A stretch of 64,000 nt of DNA from Flaccisagitta enflata (taxonomy: Eukaryota; Chaetognatha; Sagittoidea; Aphragmophora), in assembly GCA_965153355.1 (NCBI GenBank), contig OZ231126.1:35774001-35838000 (forward strand). Direction: 5' to 3'. The stretch's first letter is position 1. Each line of letters begins with the position of its first letter. The notes under the pieces are model-generated. The model was not told the DNA's origin, did no database searches, and saw only the letters and a list, made by a program, of their open reading frames with translations. Positions 52,780 to 64,000 of the stretch are shown piece by piece. A program made the position numbers and the translations under genes.

Positions 52780-53680
52780 GGGCCCTGAAGGGCCCCCAAA
52801 AAAACCCTTATTGAGATTTTTTTTTTGAAAAAGTGGGGTGCAATCTGAGTAGGAAATTGTATGATTTGCCTAGATCCAAAATCTTATATTTTCACTTTTT
52901 TCAAAAAATTTAGAAAATTTTTGTGTTGCGCGTCAGGGACATGGAAAAAAAAATCACAAAATATTTTTTTGAAAAATGGTTTTCAAAAGTGGAGTACAAT
53001 TGATAAGAAATTGTTTAATGCGCCTAAATCCAAAATCCTATAACCTTACTTTTTCAAAAAATTTTAAGAATTTGATTGGGGTCGAGTTAAAAGAGAGAAC
53101 GGAAAAAAAGAACATCGATTTTCTCTTTTACTTTTTAAGTATGAAAAAGGCCGTAACTTCTAAACTATTGATGCGATTGTCCTGAAATTTGAAATACTAG
53201 CTGACGTCATGGTTCTCGACGTACGAGCCAAAAATCTCGGTTGTGAACCGTCGTAGAGTTTAACACACTTCTTTGCCTAGTCATGGATTTGACTCATAAG
53301 AATAAGCATTATTACTTGGAAAAAAATAGACGTACCTACTTATCAATTGAAAAAAAAAACAGATGCAAAAAAAGACTTTTTTAAAGATTTTCAAAAAAAG
53401 ATATCATTCAAATTTCAATCCAAACCCATCCTAGGTCAGAACTTCAAACGGTTTAGAGGCAAAGAGAAACACAAATTTCATGTCACGGCATGGGTAGTAA
53501 ACATACCCTGAAAAGCTTTTTATACCAAATAGTCGAAGCAATGTTGAGAAATAACGTGAAATGTTTATTTTGTAAATACCAAATCTATGAAAGGGATACA
53601 AACTTGTAAAAACTTGGCATTTTTTAAAACATGCCACTTTAGATGTACTAATTTTCAAGAGTCGCATGTTTTTGCTATTT
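52780..53680. other. AT-rich intergenic DNA with an imperfect ~150-bp direct repeat
   Basis: GTGGGGTGCAATCTGAGTAG...CCTAGATCCAAAATC near 52834 recurs as GTGGAGTACAATTGATAAG...CCTAAATCCAAAATC near 52990. No gene is seen. Confidence 0.5.
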
Positions 53681-54383
53681 GGGCAGCGGCCCCAAAGGGG
53701 CGATGTCCTGTAGGACACAGGGGTGAACTGTTACGTCTGTCTGACAATACCCCCCCAAAGCTTCTCAAGCCTCAAATTCCCATCAAACATCAAACAACCA
53801 AACAACATCAGACAACATGGGAAATTAACAAAAAGCAAACTTCCCATTGAATAACAGGTCTCACAAAATTAGGCGGAAAGAGATGACAGCTGGTTGAAAA
53901 GAGCGTTTAAAATGGAGATATAATCAATCTAAGCGATATATATTACCAATTCATGTTCACTTTATCAATATGATGCAAAAAATACCCAAAAAAGTTAATG
54001 TCTATCCCCAAATGAACGTAAATATGCTGATAAGTGAAAGTACACCAAATTCGGGATTGACACACTCTTCTTATTGTTGATGCTCGACTTCCCCTTCAAT
54101 TCCTCAGCTATTGTCAACTTAGGTGGCTTTCTTTCTGCGTGACTGACTCTCCTGCATGCACCAACTGCATTTCACAATAAATGAAAAATTCCCATTGAAC
54201 ATCATGGAACATTGCCACTAAGGCCTCATATATGCCCTCTCAGAACATATTGAAATTCCCCCTGTGTCCTTCAGGACGTTGGCCTTTTGGGGCCGCTGCC
54301 CTGCTCTCACTCTACTTCTTCAGCTAATAACTCCAAGCAGGGCATCAGGTACCGCTGACCATGTGCGATCCTTGGACGACTTG
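53681..54383. mobile_element. GC-rich foldback element without minisatellite core
   Basis: GGGCAGCGGCCCCAAAGGGG and GTCCTGTAGGACACAGGGG on the left; CCCCTGTGTCCTTCAGGAC, GGGGCCGCTGCCC, the GCCCTGC/GCAGGGC hairpin and GGTACCGCTGACCATGTGCG on the right, ending CTTG before TT. About 560 bp of unique sequence lies between. Confidence 0.82.
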
Positions 54384-54876
54384 TTGTATTTATTGATTCT
54401 CTATGCAAATTTGTCATTTATAGTAGATACTAGTCAGGTGATAAAACGTGAAAATTTTGATTTCAATACCTTCATCTTTGGAAAGAATGTTAAGTTGTTT
54501 TGAGAGCCGATAAAGACATATCAATTTTTCTGATGGCTATATCAAAAGAAACGCTTTTAGTTGCAAATCGATATTCAGTAGGTTTTTGTTGGATAATAAA
54601 GTTAGATTATTTTCAAACAACAGCTAAAACATTAAAAATTGGAAAATAATCTGATAAATGGTGAATTCTAAAAAATTGACGGCAATTGAACCATCAAATA
54701 TGCAAAATATGTCTCAACCCAAGGTGTAACAACACTTTTACTACAAATATTCAGACAAAATTATCAATAATGAAAAAATTCTCAATTATGCATGGAAGAG
54801 GAATTCCTGCTTAATTTATACCGTGTCTTATGCCATTTCTAGACGAAAAAATATAACAATCCCAGATTTGCACGTA
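54384..54876. other. Unassigned intergenic DNA
   Basis: AT-rich; nothing recognisable. Confidence 0.4.
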
Positions 54877-55052
54877 CAGTAGGACCCCGCCTCATCGGTC
54901 CCATTGGGACTGAAGATTTTTCACCTTTATCTCAGGTTCACCTTTAGAGAGAGGTGAAATCACATTAGAAACTGTCATTTGGGACCTTAAAGTATTGACC
55001 TTTATTGATGGAGAACCTTTAAAAGCGGGGCTGTTATTGCGGGGTCCCATTG
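54877..55052. mobile_element. 176-bp MITE, GGACCCCGC termini
   Basis: CAGTAGGACCCCGCCTCATC start and TTGCGGGGTCCCATTG end, TA on both sides. It is an inverted copy of 36035-36210, followed by a fragment of the 323-bp direct-repeat family (55058-55140). Confidence 0.87.
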
Positions 55053-55154
55053 TATTAACTAGCCAGTGAGGGTTCACAAGGCCTCCTTCCATTTATCTCA
55101 ATTTGGGTAAAGTGAGGGATAATGTTTCACGTCCCATTGTTTCATCCGCAAGGT

Positions 55155-55760
55155 TTACAGATCATCTGGTTTTGCAAATTTGAAAAACACTAGGTCGCAA
55201 CCCCTTCCCATACTTTGAACGCAGCCGAAGTTCGCGAACCAACGCTTCACCGGTGCCAAAATATCGGGAAGATATCGCCAATTGTCAAAGAAGAAACGAC
55301 TTTGAACATCATCCAGCTCGGGCTCAAGCTCATTCCGTGCCTTCGTTTCCATTGCTTCGATTTCGATTTCGATCTCATCTTCCTCTGCCTGCTCTGTCAT
55401 CTGCCTCCTCGTTTCCATCTCTCTCTGCTCCCTACCCGTCTCAGTCTTCGTCTCCGTCTCCGTCTTTTTCATCTCGATTTCCTCCCCTACCTCGTCGTTC
55501 TCTCTTTTCACCTCCGTTTGCTCCTCATCCTGTTCTTTCTCAATTGTCGGCCGTACGTTGTGCGAGGCGCCTCGACGAAGCCTTTGAACCGTGGTGTCGA
55601 CCGCCGCTTTCAGCCTTCCGACAATCCCGCCGTTGTTGTCGTTGTCGTCGTCGTCATTCTCGACCACTTCCGGAAAGTACATTTCCTCCCATTCTTTCCA
55701 TTTGGATTTGAGGACGCCGGTGAAGACGACAAACACCACGCTGCCTAAAGTAACATAAAG
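55155..55760 (-). CDS. XK-related protein, in-frame extension after the TGA
   Basis: 201 further codons in the same frame: a hydrophobic helix (LYVTLGSVVFVVFTGVL), then basic KSKWKEWEEM, then a low-complexity acidic segment and a final RFFFDNWRYLPDILAPVKRW block. Long openness and the well-placed helix suggest it was coding until recently, or still is. Confidence 0.55.
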   Translation of the reverse strand, partial: LYVTLGSVVFVVFTGVLKSKWKEWEEMYFPEVVENDDDDNDNNGGIVGRLKAAVDTTVQRLRRGASHNVRPTIEKEQDEEQTEVKRENDEVGEEIEMKKTETETKTETGREQREMETRRQMTEQAEEDEIEIEIEAMETKARNELEPELDDVQSRFFFDNWRYLPDILAPVKRWFANFGCVQSMGRGCDLVFFKFAKPDDL

Positions 55761-55762
55761 TC

Positions 55763-56885
55763 ACAACTGGCCCACGATGTCGGTCACGCAACGCTTTTTG
55801 TAGTAGAAACTGAGAGCGTTGGCTTCGTTGTTGGCGGAGACGTCGCATTTGTTGGTCGACATATGTTTGTAGGCGTCGCTATTTTCTCCTGTTGAGCCGT
55901 CCACGAAGCCTTGTTCTTTTGCCCTAGCCAGCCAATCGGCGCCAACGATGGCCGACACGAGCCCCGGTACCGGCGTAGTTAGAAAAGGAACTTTCATTGT
56001 AAACCATATAAAACTGAAGAACACGAGAGCGATGCAGACAATTGCCACGCTGTAGAAGACAGCCACGCGTCGCATGTTTTGATTTGAAGTGGGGAAGAGT
56101 AAACATTTACCCGTCGACACGCCCAGTAGGTAGCCAAAAATAACGAACATGACCAACATGCCGTACGGTGCGACTTGCGAATTGCTGTACGGATCATCAT
56201 AAGATGCCCTAGCGATTAGCTCCGCGACTGGTGCCATAAATGGTAGCGTTGTGAGGGAAAACAGTAAGAAAGTCCAGGGAAGCCAAATCAGGTAGAACCG
56301 GACCGTCCTTCCGGTTGTAGTGGTGAAACGAGGTCGTTCGACTTCTTGGAGGAGGAGGTTGGCCATGTAGCCGCCGGCGTAAGTCATGCAGATAGACCGG
56401 AAGGAGGAGAAAATAGAGACGAGAGCTTGAACGCTGTATTCGTTGGTGCGAAACATCTTGTAGAGCTGCAACGAGATTTGTGGCCAGGCTTCTAAAAACG
56501 CTTCTATGAGAAGGAAGTAGTAAAGAATCTTGCCGAGTTTTCGTAAAACCAACTTAGCTTCCTGACCTTTCTTCGGCAATTGGCTTTGAATCAATCTCAT
56601 GGCGATGAAGGGGACGCCGAAAAGAGCGAAGAAGGGAAAGAATCTTGTGATTCGAGGCGCCGCTTTTCGAATTTCTTCGTCGAAAGAGAAGAAACAGGAA
56701 ACGAGGAAAGTGAGTCCCCACGGAAACGCCACGAAAAACGTCGTTAAACTCGCCCAAACGGGGTGACCTTCGCGGAAGTAAGTCGCCGCTAAATCGATGT
56801 CCGAAATGACGTCGAAGAGGTTGGGCAGAGAAAAGACGATCGCGAGAATGATATCTCGAATGAAGCGAGAGTGTTGTTTGGACAT
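55763..56885 (-). CDS. XK-related protein, part before the TGA
   Basis: 374 codons with about eight hydrophobic segments, ending KKRCVTDIVGQL. The first ATG encodes MSKQHSRFIRD. Upstream codons from 56945 are open but have no ATG. If translation ends here, the product lacks the last predicted helix and the acidic tail. Confidence 0.75.
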
Positions 56886-56945
56886 GATCGTTATCTTTTC
56901 TTTGATGTCTTTCCTTTTAAAGTCTTTGGTATTTTTTTTTATCAC

Positions 56946-57804
56946 TATCTAGGAAATATGTTTGGAAGCACCCTTAAAAAGGAATATCTCAACCTCCCGT
57001 TGAGATAAATAAAAAAAAATTATGAGCATTTCGCGTCAAAAAATCTACCATCTGAGTGCAATCTCGTCCCTGTGCATCAAACCGTTTAGAAATGCCATCA
57101 GTTTGTAGTTGATCATGCACTTTCCAAAATTGCAAAACAAGGAGGATTTCTTTTTTCTCCTACCCTTTAATGTTTGAATTGCTCTCAAATTTTGCCCAAA
57201 AATGATGAAAACATGCGGATTGCACCACTGGTTAGCTCTTGAGCTCTAGTTTCATAATCTCATGGATTTCAAGTCAGATTTTGAAAGGGAAGTAGCCCAA
57301 TTTTGCAGCCAAAATGACCAATATATACCATTTTTACCACAACCACCTCTTAATGTGATAAACAAACTAAACTTGCGGTTACTTAATCGGATTGAAGATT
57401 GTTTTTCTCTTTTGGCGAATGTCACAATCTCTTTTCGACGAGAGAACCCGACTCACCACCACGTTAACAGTGTTACCGCAATGTATATTGCATTGTGACA
57501 AGTTTTTATAGTTGGATGACCTTCCTAACTACCTGGATTACCTTGCCATACCATTTTTTGTGACTACCCCTACCCCTAGGGGTAATAAAAATTAAGTCAA
57601 ATTGGCCACATTGGCATGTCCGGATTTTGTCCGGACAAGCAAATAACAAGCAAAACCTATCAAAAATAGATTATCTGATCATTTCTCAGCTTAAAATCAG
57701 TTATCATCATTCCGATGTGATGTACAAAAAATTTCATCTTACTGCGCAAATGCTAAGTTGTTCAAATATTGTATTATCATCAAATTTTGATTCTTCTAAT
57801 TTTT
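56946..57804. other. Upstream region of the XK-related gene
   Basis: Probable promoter and leader region by position. A 78-codon ORF on the plus strand (57262-57498) shows no recognisable motif. No clear TATA or other site can be defended. Confidence 0.35.
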
Positions 57805-59582
57805 TTAGTCGCATGCACGCGACTCTACAACCCGCTTTGTCCGTCGGTTGGTCGGTTGGTCGGTTGTTCGGTCGGTCGGTCGGTCACACTTTACTTTTTT
57901 TATCAATATTATTTCTTTAAGTCATTTTTAGTCATTTTTAGTCATTCTAAGTCATTCTAAGTCATTTTAAGTCATTCTAAGTCATTCTAAGTCATTCTAA
58001 GTCATTTTAAGTCATTATTGTCATTTTAGTCAATATAGTCCTTTTCATTATTCTAAGTCATTCTGTGTCATTTTAAGTTATTTTAAGTCATTTCAAGAGA
58101 TTTTAAGTCATTTCAAGTGATTTTAAGGCATTTTAAGTCATTCCAAGTCATTTTAAGTCATTATTGTCATTTTAGTCAACATAATCCTTTTCATCATTTT
58201 AAGTCATTTTAGGTCATTCGAAGTCATTTTATGTCATTATAAGTCATTATACATCATTTCAAGTCATTTTTAGTCATTCTAAGTCATTCTCAGTCATTCT
58301 AGTCATTTTAGTCAATATAGTCATTTCACTTTTTATTTACATAATTATAGGTAATTATAGGTCATTATGCAATTTTGGGTAATCATAGGTAATTATAGGT
58401 CATTAAAGGTCACTATGCAATTACAGGTAATTTAGGTCATTATAGGTAATCATAGGTCATTGTAGATAATTATAGGTAATTATAGGTCATTATGTAATTA
58501 TAGGTAATTATAGGTCATTATAGGTAATTATAGGTTATTATGCAATTATTGGTAATCATAGGTCAGTATGTAATCATAGGTAATTATAGGTAATTATATG
58601 TGATTATAAGTAATTAAAAGTAATTATAGGTCATTATATAATTATAGGTCATTATCGGTCATTATAAGGTCATTATAGTTCATTATAGGTCATTATAGGT
58701 CATTATTGGTAATTATAGGTCATTATGTAATAATAGATAATCATAGGTAATTAAAGGTAATTATAGATCATTATTGGTAATAGTAGGTCATTATGTAACA
58801 ATAGGTAATTATAGGTTATTTTAGATAATTATAGGTAATCATAGGTCATTATGAAGTTATGGGTAATCATAGGTAATCAAAGGTCATTAAAGGTAATTAT
58901 AGGTCATTATGTAATAATAGGTAAATATAGGTAATCATAGGTCATTATAGTTAATTTTATGTAAATAGACAATTGTAGGTAATTATAGGTCAATGTTCAA
59001 TTTTAGGTAATTATAGCTAATCAGAGGTAATTATAGGTAATTATAGGTCATTATGCAATTACAGTTAATTATAGGTAATCATAGGTCATTAAAGGTCATT
59101 ATGTTATTAAAGGTACTTATGGGTAGTTATGGGTAATCATAGGTCATAATAGGTAATTATTGGTCCATATGTAATTATAGGTAACCATAGGTCTTTATAG
59201 GTACTTATAAGTCATTAATTAATTATGGGTAATTATAGGTAATTATAGGTAACTATAGGTTATCATAGGTCATTATAGGTAATTATAGATCATTATGTTA
59301 TTATAGGTTATTGTGGGTAATTTTGGGTTATCATACCTTATTATAGGTAATTATTGGTCCGTATGTAATGATAGGTTATTACAGGTCTTTATAGGTACTT
59401 ATAGGTCATTATTTGATTATGGGTAATTATAGGTAATCATAGGTAATTATAGGTATTCATAGGTCATTATAGGCAATTATAGGTCAATAGGTAATTATAG
59501 TCATTATCATCATTACAGGAAATAACATACTTAAATAATTAGGCCATTAAGTCTCGCATGCGACTTATAGGTGTTGGCCTTG
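57805..59582 (+). mobile_element. Hairpin/GTCGG element carrying a 1.6-kb GTCATT/GGTAATTATA array
   Basis: Head TTAGTCGCATGCACGCGACT, GGTCGGTTGGTCGG, GTCACACTTTACTTTTT, then AAGTCATTTT repeats (to about 58330), then TATAGGTAATTATAGGTCAT repeats (to about 59520). Tail hairpin TAAGTCTCGCATGCGACTTA and GTGTTGGCCTTG before TT. The ends are the same as 37495-37902. Confidence 0.88.
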
Positions 59583-60498
59583 TTGCTATTTCATGGCAAA
59601 ATCTGAGTATGCCGATTATCATTTTTTCAAACACTATAAATTCTCAAAGTTAATCACTTTTCAGGTTTCTATCTAATAGAGGACTACTTGAAGGACATAC
59701 GCTCCAAATTTCATGCCACTGTGACACCCCAATCCCGCGTAATGACACTTTTCTTCAAGCATGATTATTCTGCACACCCCCCCAGCTCTTCTGTCACGCT
59801 CATGTCACGCTTTAAGTCTGTCACTGTCACGCCATTGTGAAACTGATGATGGAAATTTGGATAACACGATGAGAAAGAGAAATTTTGCATATACACTGAA
59901 AATTTCAGGTCTTAACTCCCGGGCATTCAGCCATAATGAAATTTTCAATGTGATTGGTCAGTAAATTGTTGCAGAATAATCACGCTTCAAGATGAATCTT
60001 CGTAGTTAATTCTTTGTTATTGGCGCATGTATGCACTTACAGCAAAATGGTAAACAAAAAAAAATCAGGAAATGCCCATATCTTGGAAACCCTTTGAGAG
60101 AGATAAAAGATTTTTTGCATAGATCAATACTGTACTGAAATTATTACGAACAAAACATTTGGTGCATCTGGGACACATCTAACCAACCCAACCAGCCCAA
60201 CCAGCTTACCACCCAAAAATTTAAAAAAATGGCATAACTTCTAAAATATTTGTCCAATTTGGCTGAAATTTTGCACAGTGGTTCTTTCAGAGAATGCCTA
60301 CTTAAATTAATCGTTGCCGAAAGATTCAGTAAATTTTTGCCAACTGGCCCAACCAGCCAAAAAAGCTGCTTATAGAGAATTTTCAAAAAAAATTGAAATC
60401 TCAATTTTTTTCAGCAGAATCAGGTCTTATTGAATTTTTGAACTGTGATTTTGTAAAATATTCCCATTTTTTTGGTTTTGCAGACTTAAACAACTCAA
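59583..60498. other. Unassigned intergenic DNA
   Basis: Short ORFs only; nothing recognisable. AACCAACCCAACCAGCCCAA-like motifs occur near 60180 and 60348. Confidence 0.4.
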
Positions 60499-61972
60499 TT
60501 TTTGCTTATTTTCGATCATTATTTGTTGCATTTCAGCCTAATTTACATGAAAATCAAGGATCAGTAACAAAATTCAGTTTTTGAACCAAGTTCATATTGA
60601 CATGAGCTATCTGATTATGAATGTTTTTGACAAATTTTCTCAATTTTGAAATTGACCTATTTGGCCATCTCTCAAAAAGGAGATTATAGAAACAGCCTTT
60701 TGTACTAGTTAATATGAATACAACAAGGCCGGATACACGGCAATCCAGTCGCGGACGGTTGGGCAGGGGCAGCAATGCAAAAACCACTCGCAATTCAGAA
60801 ATGTGACGGACGGACCGACCGACATGGCAAGGTGTAGAGTCGCGTGTCCGCGACTAAAAATAGCCAAAAACAATCAGGTGTATAAGTTTGGAGTGCATAG
60901 GAGGGCAAACATACTACAAACCCAAAGTGCTTCCAAACTTTTTTCCTAGATACTACCTTTTGTTTTGTCCTTTGTTTTCTTTTTTTTTTTTTTTGCTTTT
61001 GTTACTTCGCTTTTATTTCATTTTATGTGTCTACTTTTTTTGCTTTTGTTCCTTGGGTTTCGTTTGCCGTCTTTTTTTTTTTTTTTGAGTTGTGTAGTGT
61101 TTATCTTTTTTTTTCTACTTTATTCGTATTGGGGTGTGCTTCAAGTATCTTCTAAATATATTCTTCTAAATAAATTCTTCTAAATAAATTTCTAAAGTAT
61201 CTTCTAAAATGAGAGTTTGTCATGCCTTCCTTGTTAACGACATATTGGACATTTGACCAGTATTTAAAGAATAAGCATTGCTATCATTAATATACGTTAG
61301 AAGTTTTTGCTTATTTTCGATCATTATTTGTTGCATTTCAGCCTAATTTACATGAAAATCAAGGATCAGTAACAAAATTCAGTTTTTGAACCAAGTTCAT
61401 ATTGACACGAGCTATCTGATTATGAATGTTTTTGACAAATTTTCTCAATTTTGAAATTGACCTATTTGGCCATCTCTCAAAAAGGAGATTATAGAAACAG
61501 CCTTTTGTACTAGTTAATATGAATACAAAAATAGCCAAAAACAATCAGGTGTATAAGTTTGGAGTGCATAGGAGGGCAAACATACTACAAACCCAAAGTG
61601 CTTCCAAACTTTTTTCCTAGATACTACCTTTTGTTTTGTCCTTTGTTTTCTTTTTTTTTTTTTTGCTTTTGTTACTTCGCTTTTATTTCATTTTATGTGT
61701 CTACTTTTTTTGCTTTTGTTCCTTGGGTTTCGTTTGCCGTCTTTTTTTTTTTTTTGAGTTGTGTAGTGTTTATCTTTTTTTTTCTACTTTATTCGTATTG
61801 GGGTGTGCTTCAAGTATCTTCTAAATATATTCTTCTAAATAAATTCTTCTAAATAAATTTCTAAAGTATCTTCTAAAATGAGAGTTTGTCATGCCTTCCT
61901 TGTTAACGACATATTGGACATTCGACCAGTATTTAAAGAATAAGCATTGCTATCATTAATATACGTTAGAAG
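60499..61972. repeat. Recent ~0.67-kb tandem duplication
   Basis: Copy 1 is 60499-61303 and copy 2 is 61304-61972. The copies differ by a few substitutions (for example GACATGAG versus GACACGAG), T-run lengths, and one 134-bp insertion in copy 1. Confidence 0.95.
60724..60857 (-). mobile_element. Hairpin/GTCGG element, 134-bp form, with a matching empty site
   Basis: It begins CAAGGCCGGATACACGGCAA and ends GTCGCGTGTCCGCGACTAA. It is present in copy 1 of the tandem duplication and cleanly absent from copy 2 at 61526, where the sequence reads GAATACAAAAATAGCC. The same length as 38096-38229. Confidence 0.93.
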
Positions 61973-61983
61973 ATTCGAGGCCA

Positions 61984-61987
<4 letters not shown>

Positions 61988-62071
<84 letters not shown>
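61988..62071 (+). repeat. (CT)n microsatellite
   Basis: A pure CT run just after the tandem duplication. Confidence 0.97.
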
Positions 62072-62074
<3 letters not shown>

Positions 62075-62467
62075 GCCGCAACGATGAGGGCACTGTCATG
62101 ATATTAGGAGCATTGAGGGCTTGAACAAACAGGATGAGATCACTGTTATTAGTGTTAATAAAAGGAAGTCTCCTTTTAGTCGTGTGCCCGAGATTAGAAA
62201 TTGTTGGTGAGTCGGTTCATCGATCCACCGGTTACTCAGTGCGTTGTTTGGTCGGTCTGTAACATTGTTGAATTCTAACCATTTTTAACATTTAATCATC
62301 CTATGATGTTTTTTGTATTTTTGTAAGTAATGAAATGCGCAACAAAAAGTAACTTAAAAAAAACGTTGAGAACACTGCACTGGACAGTTAAAAGAAAACA
62401 GAACATTCAAAAGTATTCATCTATCCAATGTTAGGGACGACCTAATTTTGTGTGTTTTGTGTGTGTG
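62072..62467. other. Unassigned DNA with a degenerate hairpin/GTCGG fragment
   Basis: TTTTAGTCGTGTGCCCGAGATTAG followed by GTGAGTCGGTTCATCG at 62177-62255 looks like a decayed family copy. Otherwise nothing is seen. Confidence 0.4.
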
Positions 62468-62868
<401 letters not shown>

Positions 62869-62975
62869 GAATATTTGTGCGTATTTGTGAGTCTAATGTA
62901 ACTATTTATCTGTTTGTTAAGCTAAAGATAACTCGGAGTACGTTACTGTTTCCGTATATGAGCGTGCTGGACCTT

Positions 62976-63428
62976 TTTGGTCGCGGACACGCGACTCTAG
63001 AACTTGCCGTGTCGGTCTGTTGGTTGTTGTTGTTGTTAACCGGGGGAGTCTACCCGGGCGAGATGAGCATGAATGCGGCATCTGATTTTCAGAGAGGCCA
63101 TGCAATCCACCACATTGGGCCATGCTATTGGATCTTTTTGTGTAAGACTCCTGTCAACGTCGTGTCAAATTGTTGTCTGCTTCAACCGTAAGGGGAGCTT
63201 TATTTCAATCATAAACACACGCTACGCTAGCAATGCTACGTCTGAGCGGGGAACGCAGACGGGGATCGATCCCGCGACCTTCGAAATCGAAGGCAAGAGC
63301 CGTAACCACTCGGCCACCACGCGCCCGCCGGTCTGTTGGTCGGTTGGTCTGTCGGTCGGTTACGTCATATTTCTGTTTTCTGCTCCTGCCCACCTGACTG
63401 CGACCGGGGGAGAGTGTATACGACCTTG
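62976..63428 (+). mobile_element. Hairpin/GTCGG element split by other sequence
   Basis: Head GGTCGCGGACACGCGACT then CTAGAACTTGCCGTGTCGG, interrupted from about 63020 to 63328. It resumes with CGGTCTGTTGGTCGGTTGG, CTGCTCCTGCCC and a GACCTTG end before TT. The insert contains SINE copy 2. Confidence 0.7.
63192..63325 (-). mobile_element. tRNA-derived SINE, copy 2
   Basis: More complete than copy 1: head GGGCGCGTGGTGGCCGAGTG, A box TGGCCGAGTGG, B box-like GGATCGATCCC, and the same body and GAAATAAAGCTCCCC end. Spurious ORFs across it are not genes. Confidence 0.9.
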
Positions 63429-64000
63429 TTCCGAATGGGCGAGGTTCCCGACAGAATTTCGCGGAAAAGGATACACGATCCCATATCAAAGATCTAGAAA
63501 GTATAAATCGAATTCAAGAAACTTGACCGAGAAATAGGGGATAGGCGTGGAAATCATGTTTTGGTGACGCCGTCAATTCGCGTTGCTTGTTTCCCTCAAT
63601 CGATTGCCTCTCCTCTCCTTGGTCTTGCACTGAGCTCATTGCACGGCACTGAGGGACAAAACGAAACAGACGTGATCTCACGCTACTCGGTCCAAGATCT
63701 CATTCGCATTCACTGCAAATTCTAAAGGTCATGTTCAAAATACATTAAACTGGCGCGAGTCAGCTATTGACTGGATCTCTTTTTTCCTCTTTGCGATAAC
63801 TGTGTGACAGGTGGTAACTATCCTTCAAAATAGCAGAAAAGGGTATAATCGAACAATATTACGGACCAATGGACACACTGATGGACCGACCCACTGACTG
63901 ACAGATAGACCGACCAGCACATATAGCAATGTGTCAAGTCGCGTGCAAATAACTAAAGGAGTCAGAACTGAGGTACTTGTAGGCCTGATAATTGTATTCC
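63429..64000. other. Unassigned DNA with a degenerate hairpin/GTCGG fragment
   Basis: GGACCGACCCACTGACTGAC and CAAGTCGCGTGCAAATAACT near 63886-63955 are an inverted decayed family copy. No gene is seen. Confidence 0.4.

Larger units (their letters stand above)
55155..56885 (-). pseudogene. XK-related membrane protein gene with one in-frame TGA
   Basis: From the first ATG (56885-56883) the frame runs 374 codons, meets TGA at 55763-55761, then stays open in the same frame for 201 more codons to TAG near 55155. The protein starts with DIILAIVFSLPNLFDVISDI, a membrane helix with acidic residues typical of XK/XKR proteins, has several more hydrophobic helices, and the hallmark-like IEAFLEAWPQISLQLYKMF. 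Some XKR proteins scramble phospholipids in the plasma membrane. After the TGA, LYVTLGSVVFVVFTGVLKSK looks like the last helix, followed by an acidic, Glu/Thr-rich tail. The TGA could be a nonsense mutation, recoding, editing or sequence error. No intron is needed. The XKR call is from motifs. Confidence 0.75.

Noticed and set aside
55739-55785. A tiny intron removing the XK-related TGA
   Set aside because: The available GT/AG pair would give an intron of about 20 nt, too short for normal splicing, and the frame is already continuous across the TGA.
63205-63489. ORF containing GRVVTALAFDFEGRGIDPRL
   Set aside because: This is the translation of the tRNA-derived SINE on the minus strand, not a host protein.

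Overview
The window looks like nuclear DNA of an invertebrate animal. Genes are split by GT-AG introns, two minus-strand copies of a tRNA-derived SINE are present, and the protein families are animal ones: tyrosine aminotransferase, an XK-related membrane protein, a C2H2 zinc-finger protein and a sperm-tail PG-rich repeat protein. I cannot fix the phylum from the sequence. Most of the 64 kb is repeats: microsatellites, minisatellites, foldback/MITE-type DNA transposons, one intact non-LTR retrotransposon and one decayed fragment.

Layout. (1) 27-11164, plus strand: a complete nine-exon tyrosine aminotransferase gene (486 codons plus stop). Intron 3 holds an intact L2/CR1-like retrotransposon in antisense; other introns hold CT microsatellites, a 21-bp minisatellite element and a hAT-like MITE. 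(2) 13857-14076 and 30408-30548, minus strand: two phase-compatible exons of an STPGR (ODF3/CIMAP-like) protein, with a broken duplicate of the downstream exon at 14668-14830. (3) 15368-20739: a 5.4-kb element with terminal inverted repeats of about 620 bp and a 5-bp target duplication. (4) 21236-26216, minus strand: a three-exon gene for a 927-aa protein with 13 C2H2 fingers and a polyglutamine run. About 1.3 kb of CAA-rich repeat lies just upstream of its ATG, and a hAT-like element with perfect 8-bp target duplications sits in its second intron. (5) 27.9-47.6 kb: dense nested repeats. (6) 47.69-51.27 kb: a 91-bp minisatellite of about 34 copies, interrupted by a foldback element and followed by a reverse transcriptase fragment. 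(7) 55155-56885, minus strand: an XK-related gene whose reading frame is interrupted by one in-frame TGA just before a last predicted membrane helix. (8) 57.8-64 kb: more repeats, including an 0.8-kb tandem duplication in which one copy carries, and the other lacks, a 134-bp hairpin element.

The most notable pattern is a family of short elements, more than 20 recognisable copies, that begin TTA plus a hairpin, continue into a CTCTA box and a (GTCGGTCC)-like microsatellite, and usually end CTTG next to TT. Different copies have different stem sequences, yet both sides of each stem change together. The duplicated locus at 60.5-62.0 kb supplies a filled and an empty site for the 134-bp form. That, with the lack of inverted termini and the T/T insertion context, makes a rolling-circle (Helentron-like) non-autonomous element my preferred but unproven reading.

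The host genes do not form an evident pathway. TAT is metabolic (tyrosine catabolism), the XK-related protein is a membrane protein, the STPGR protein is probably ciliary or flagellar, and the zinc-finger protein is a probable DNA-binding regulator.
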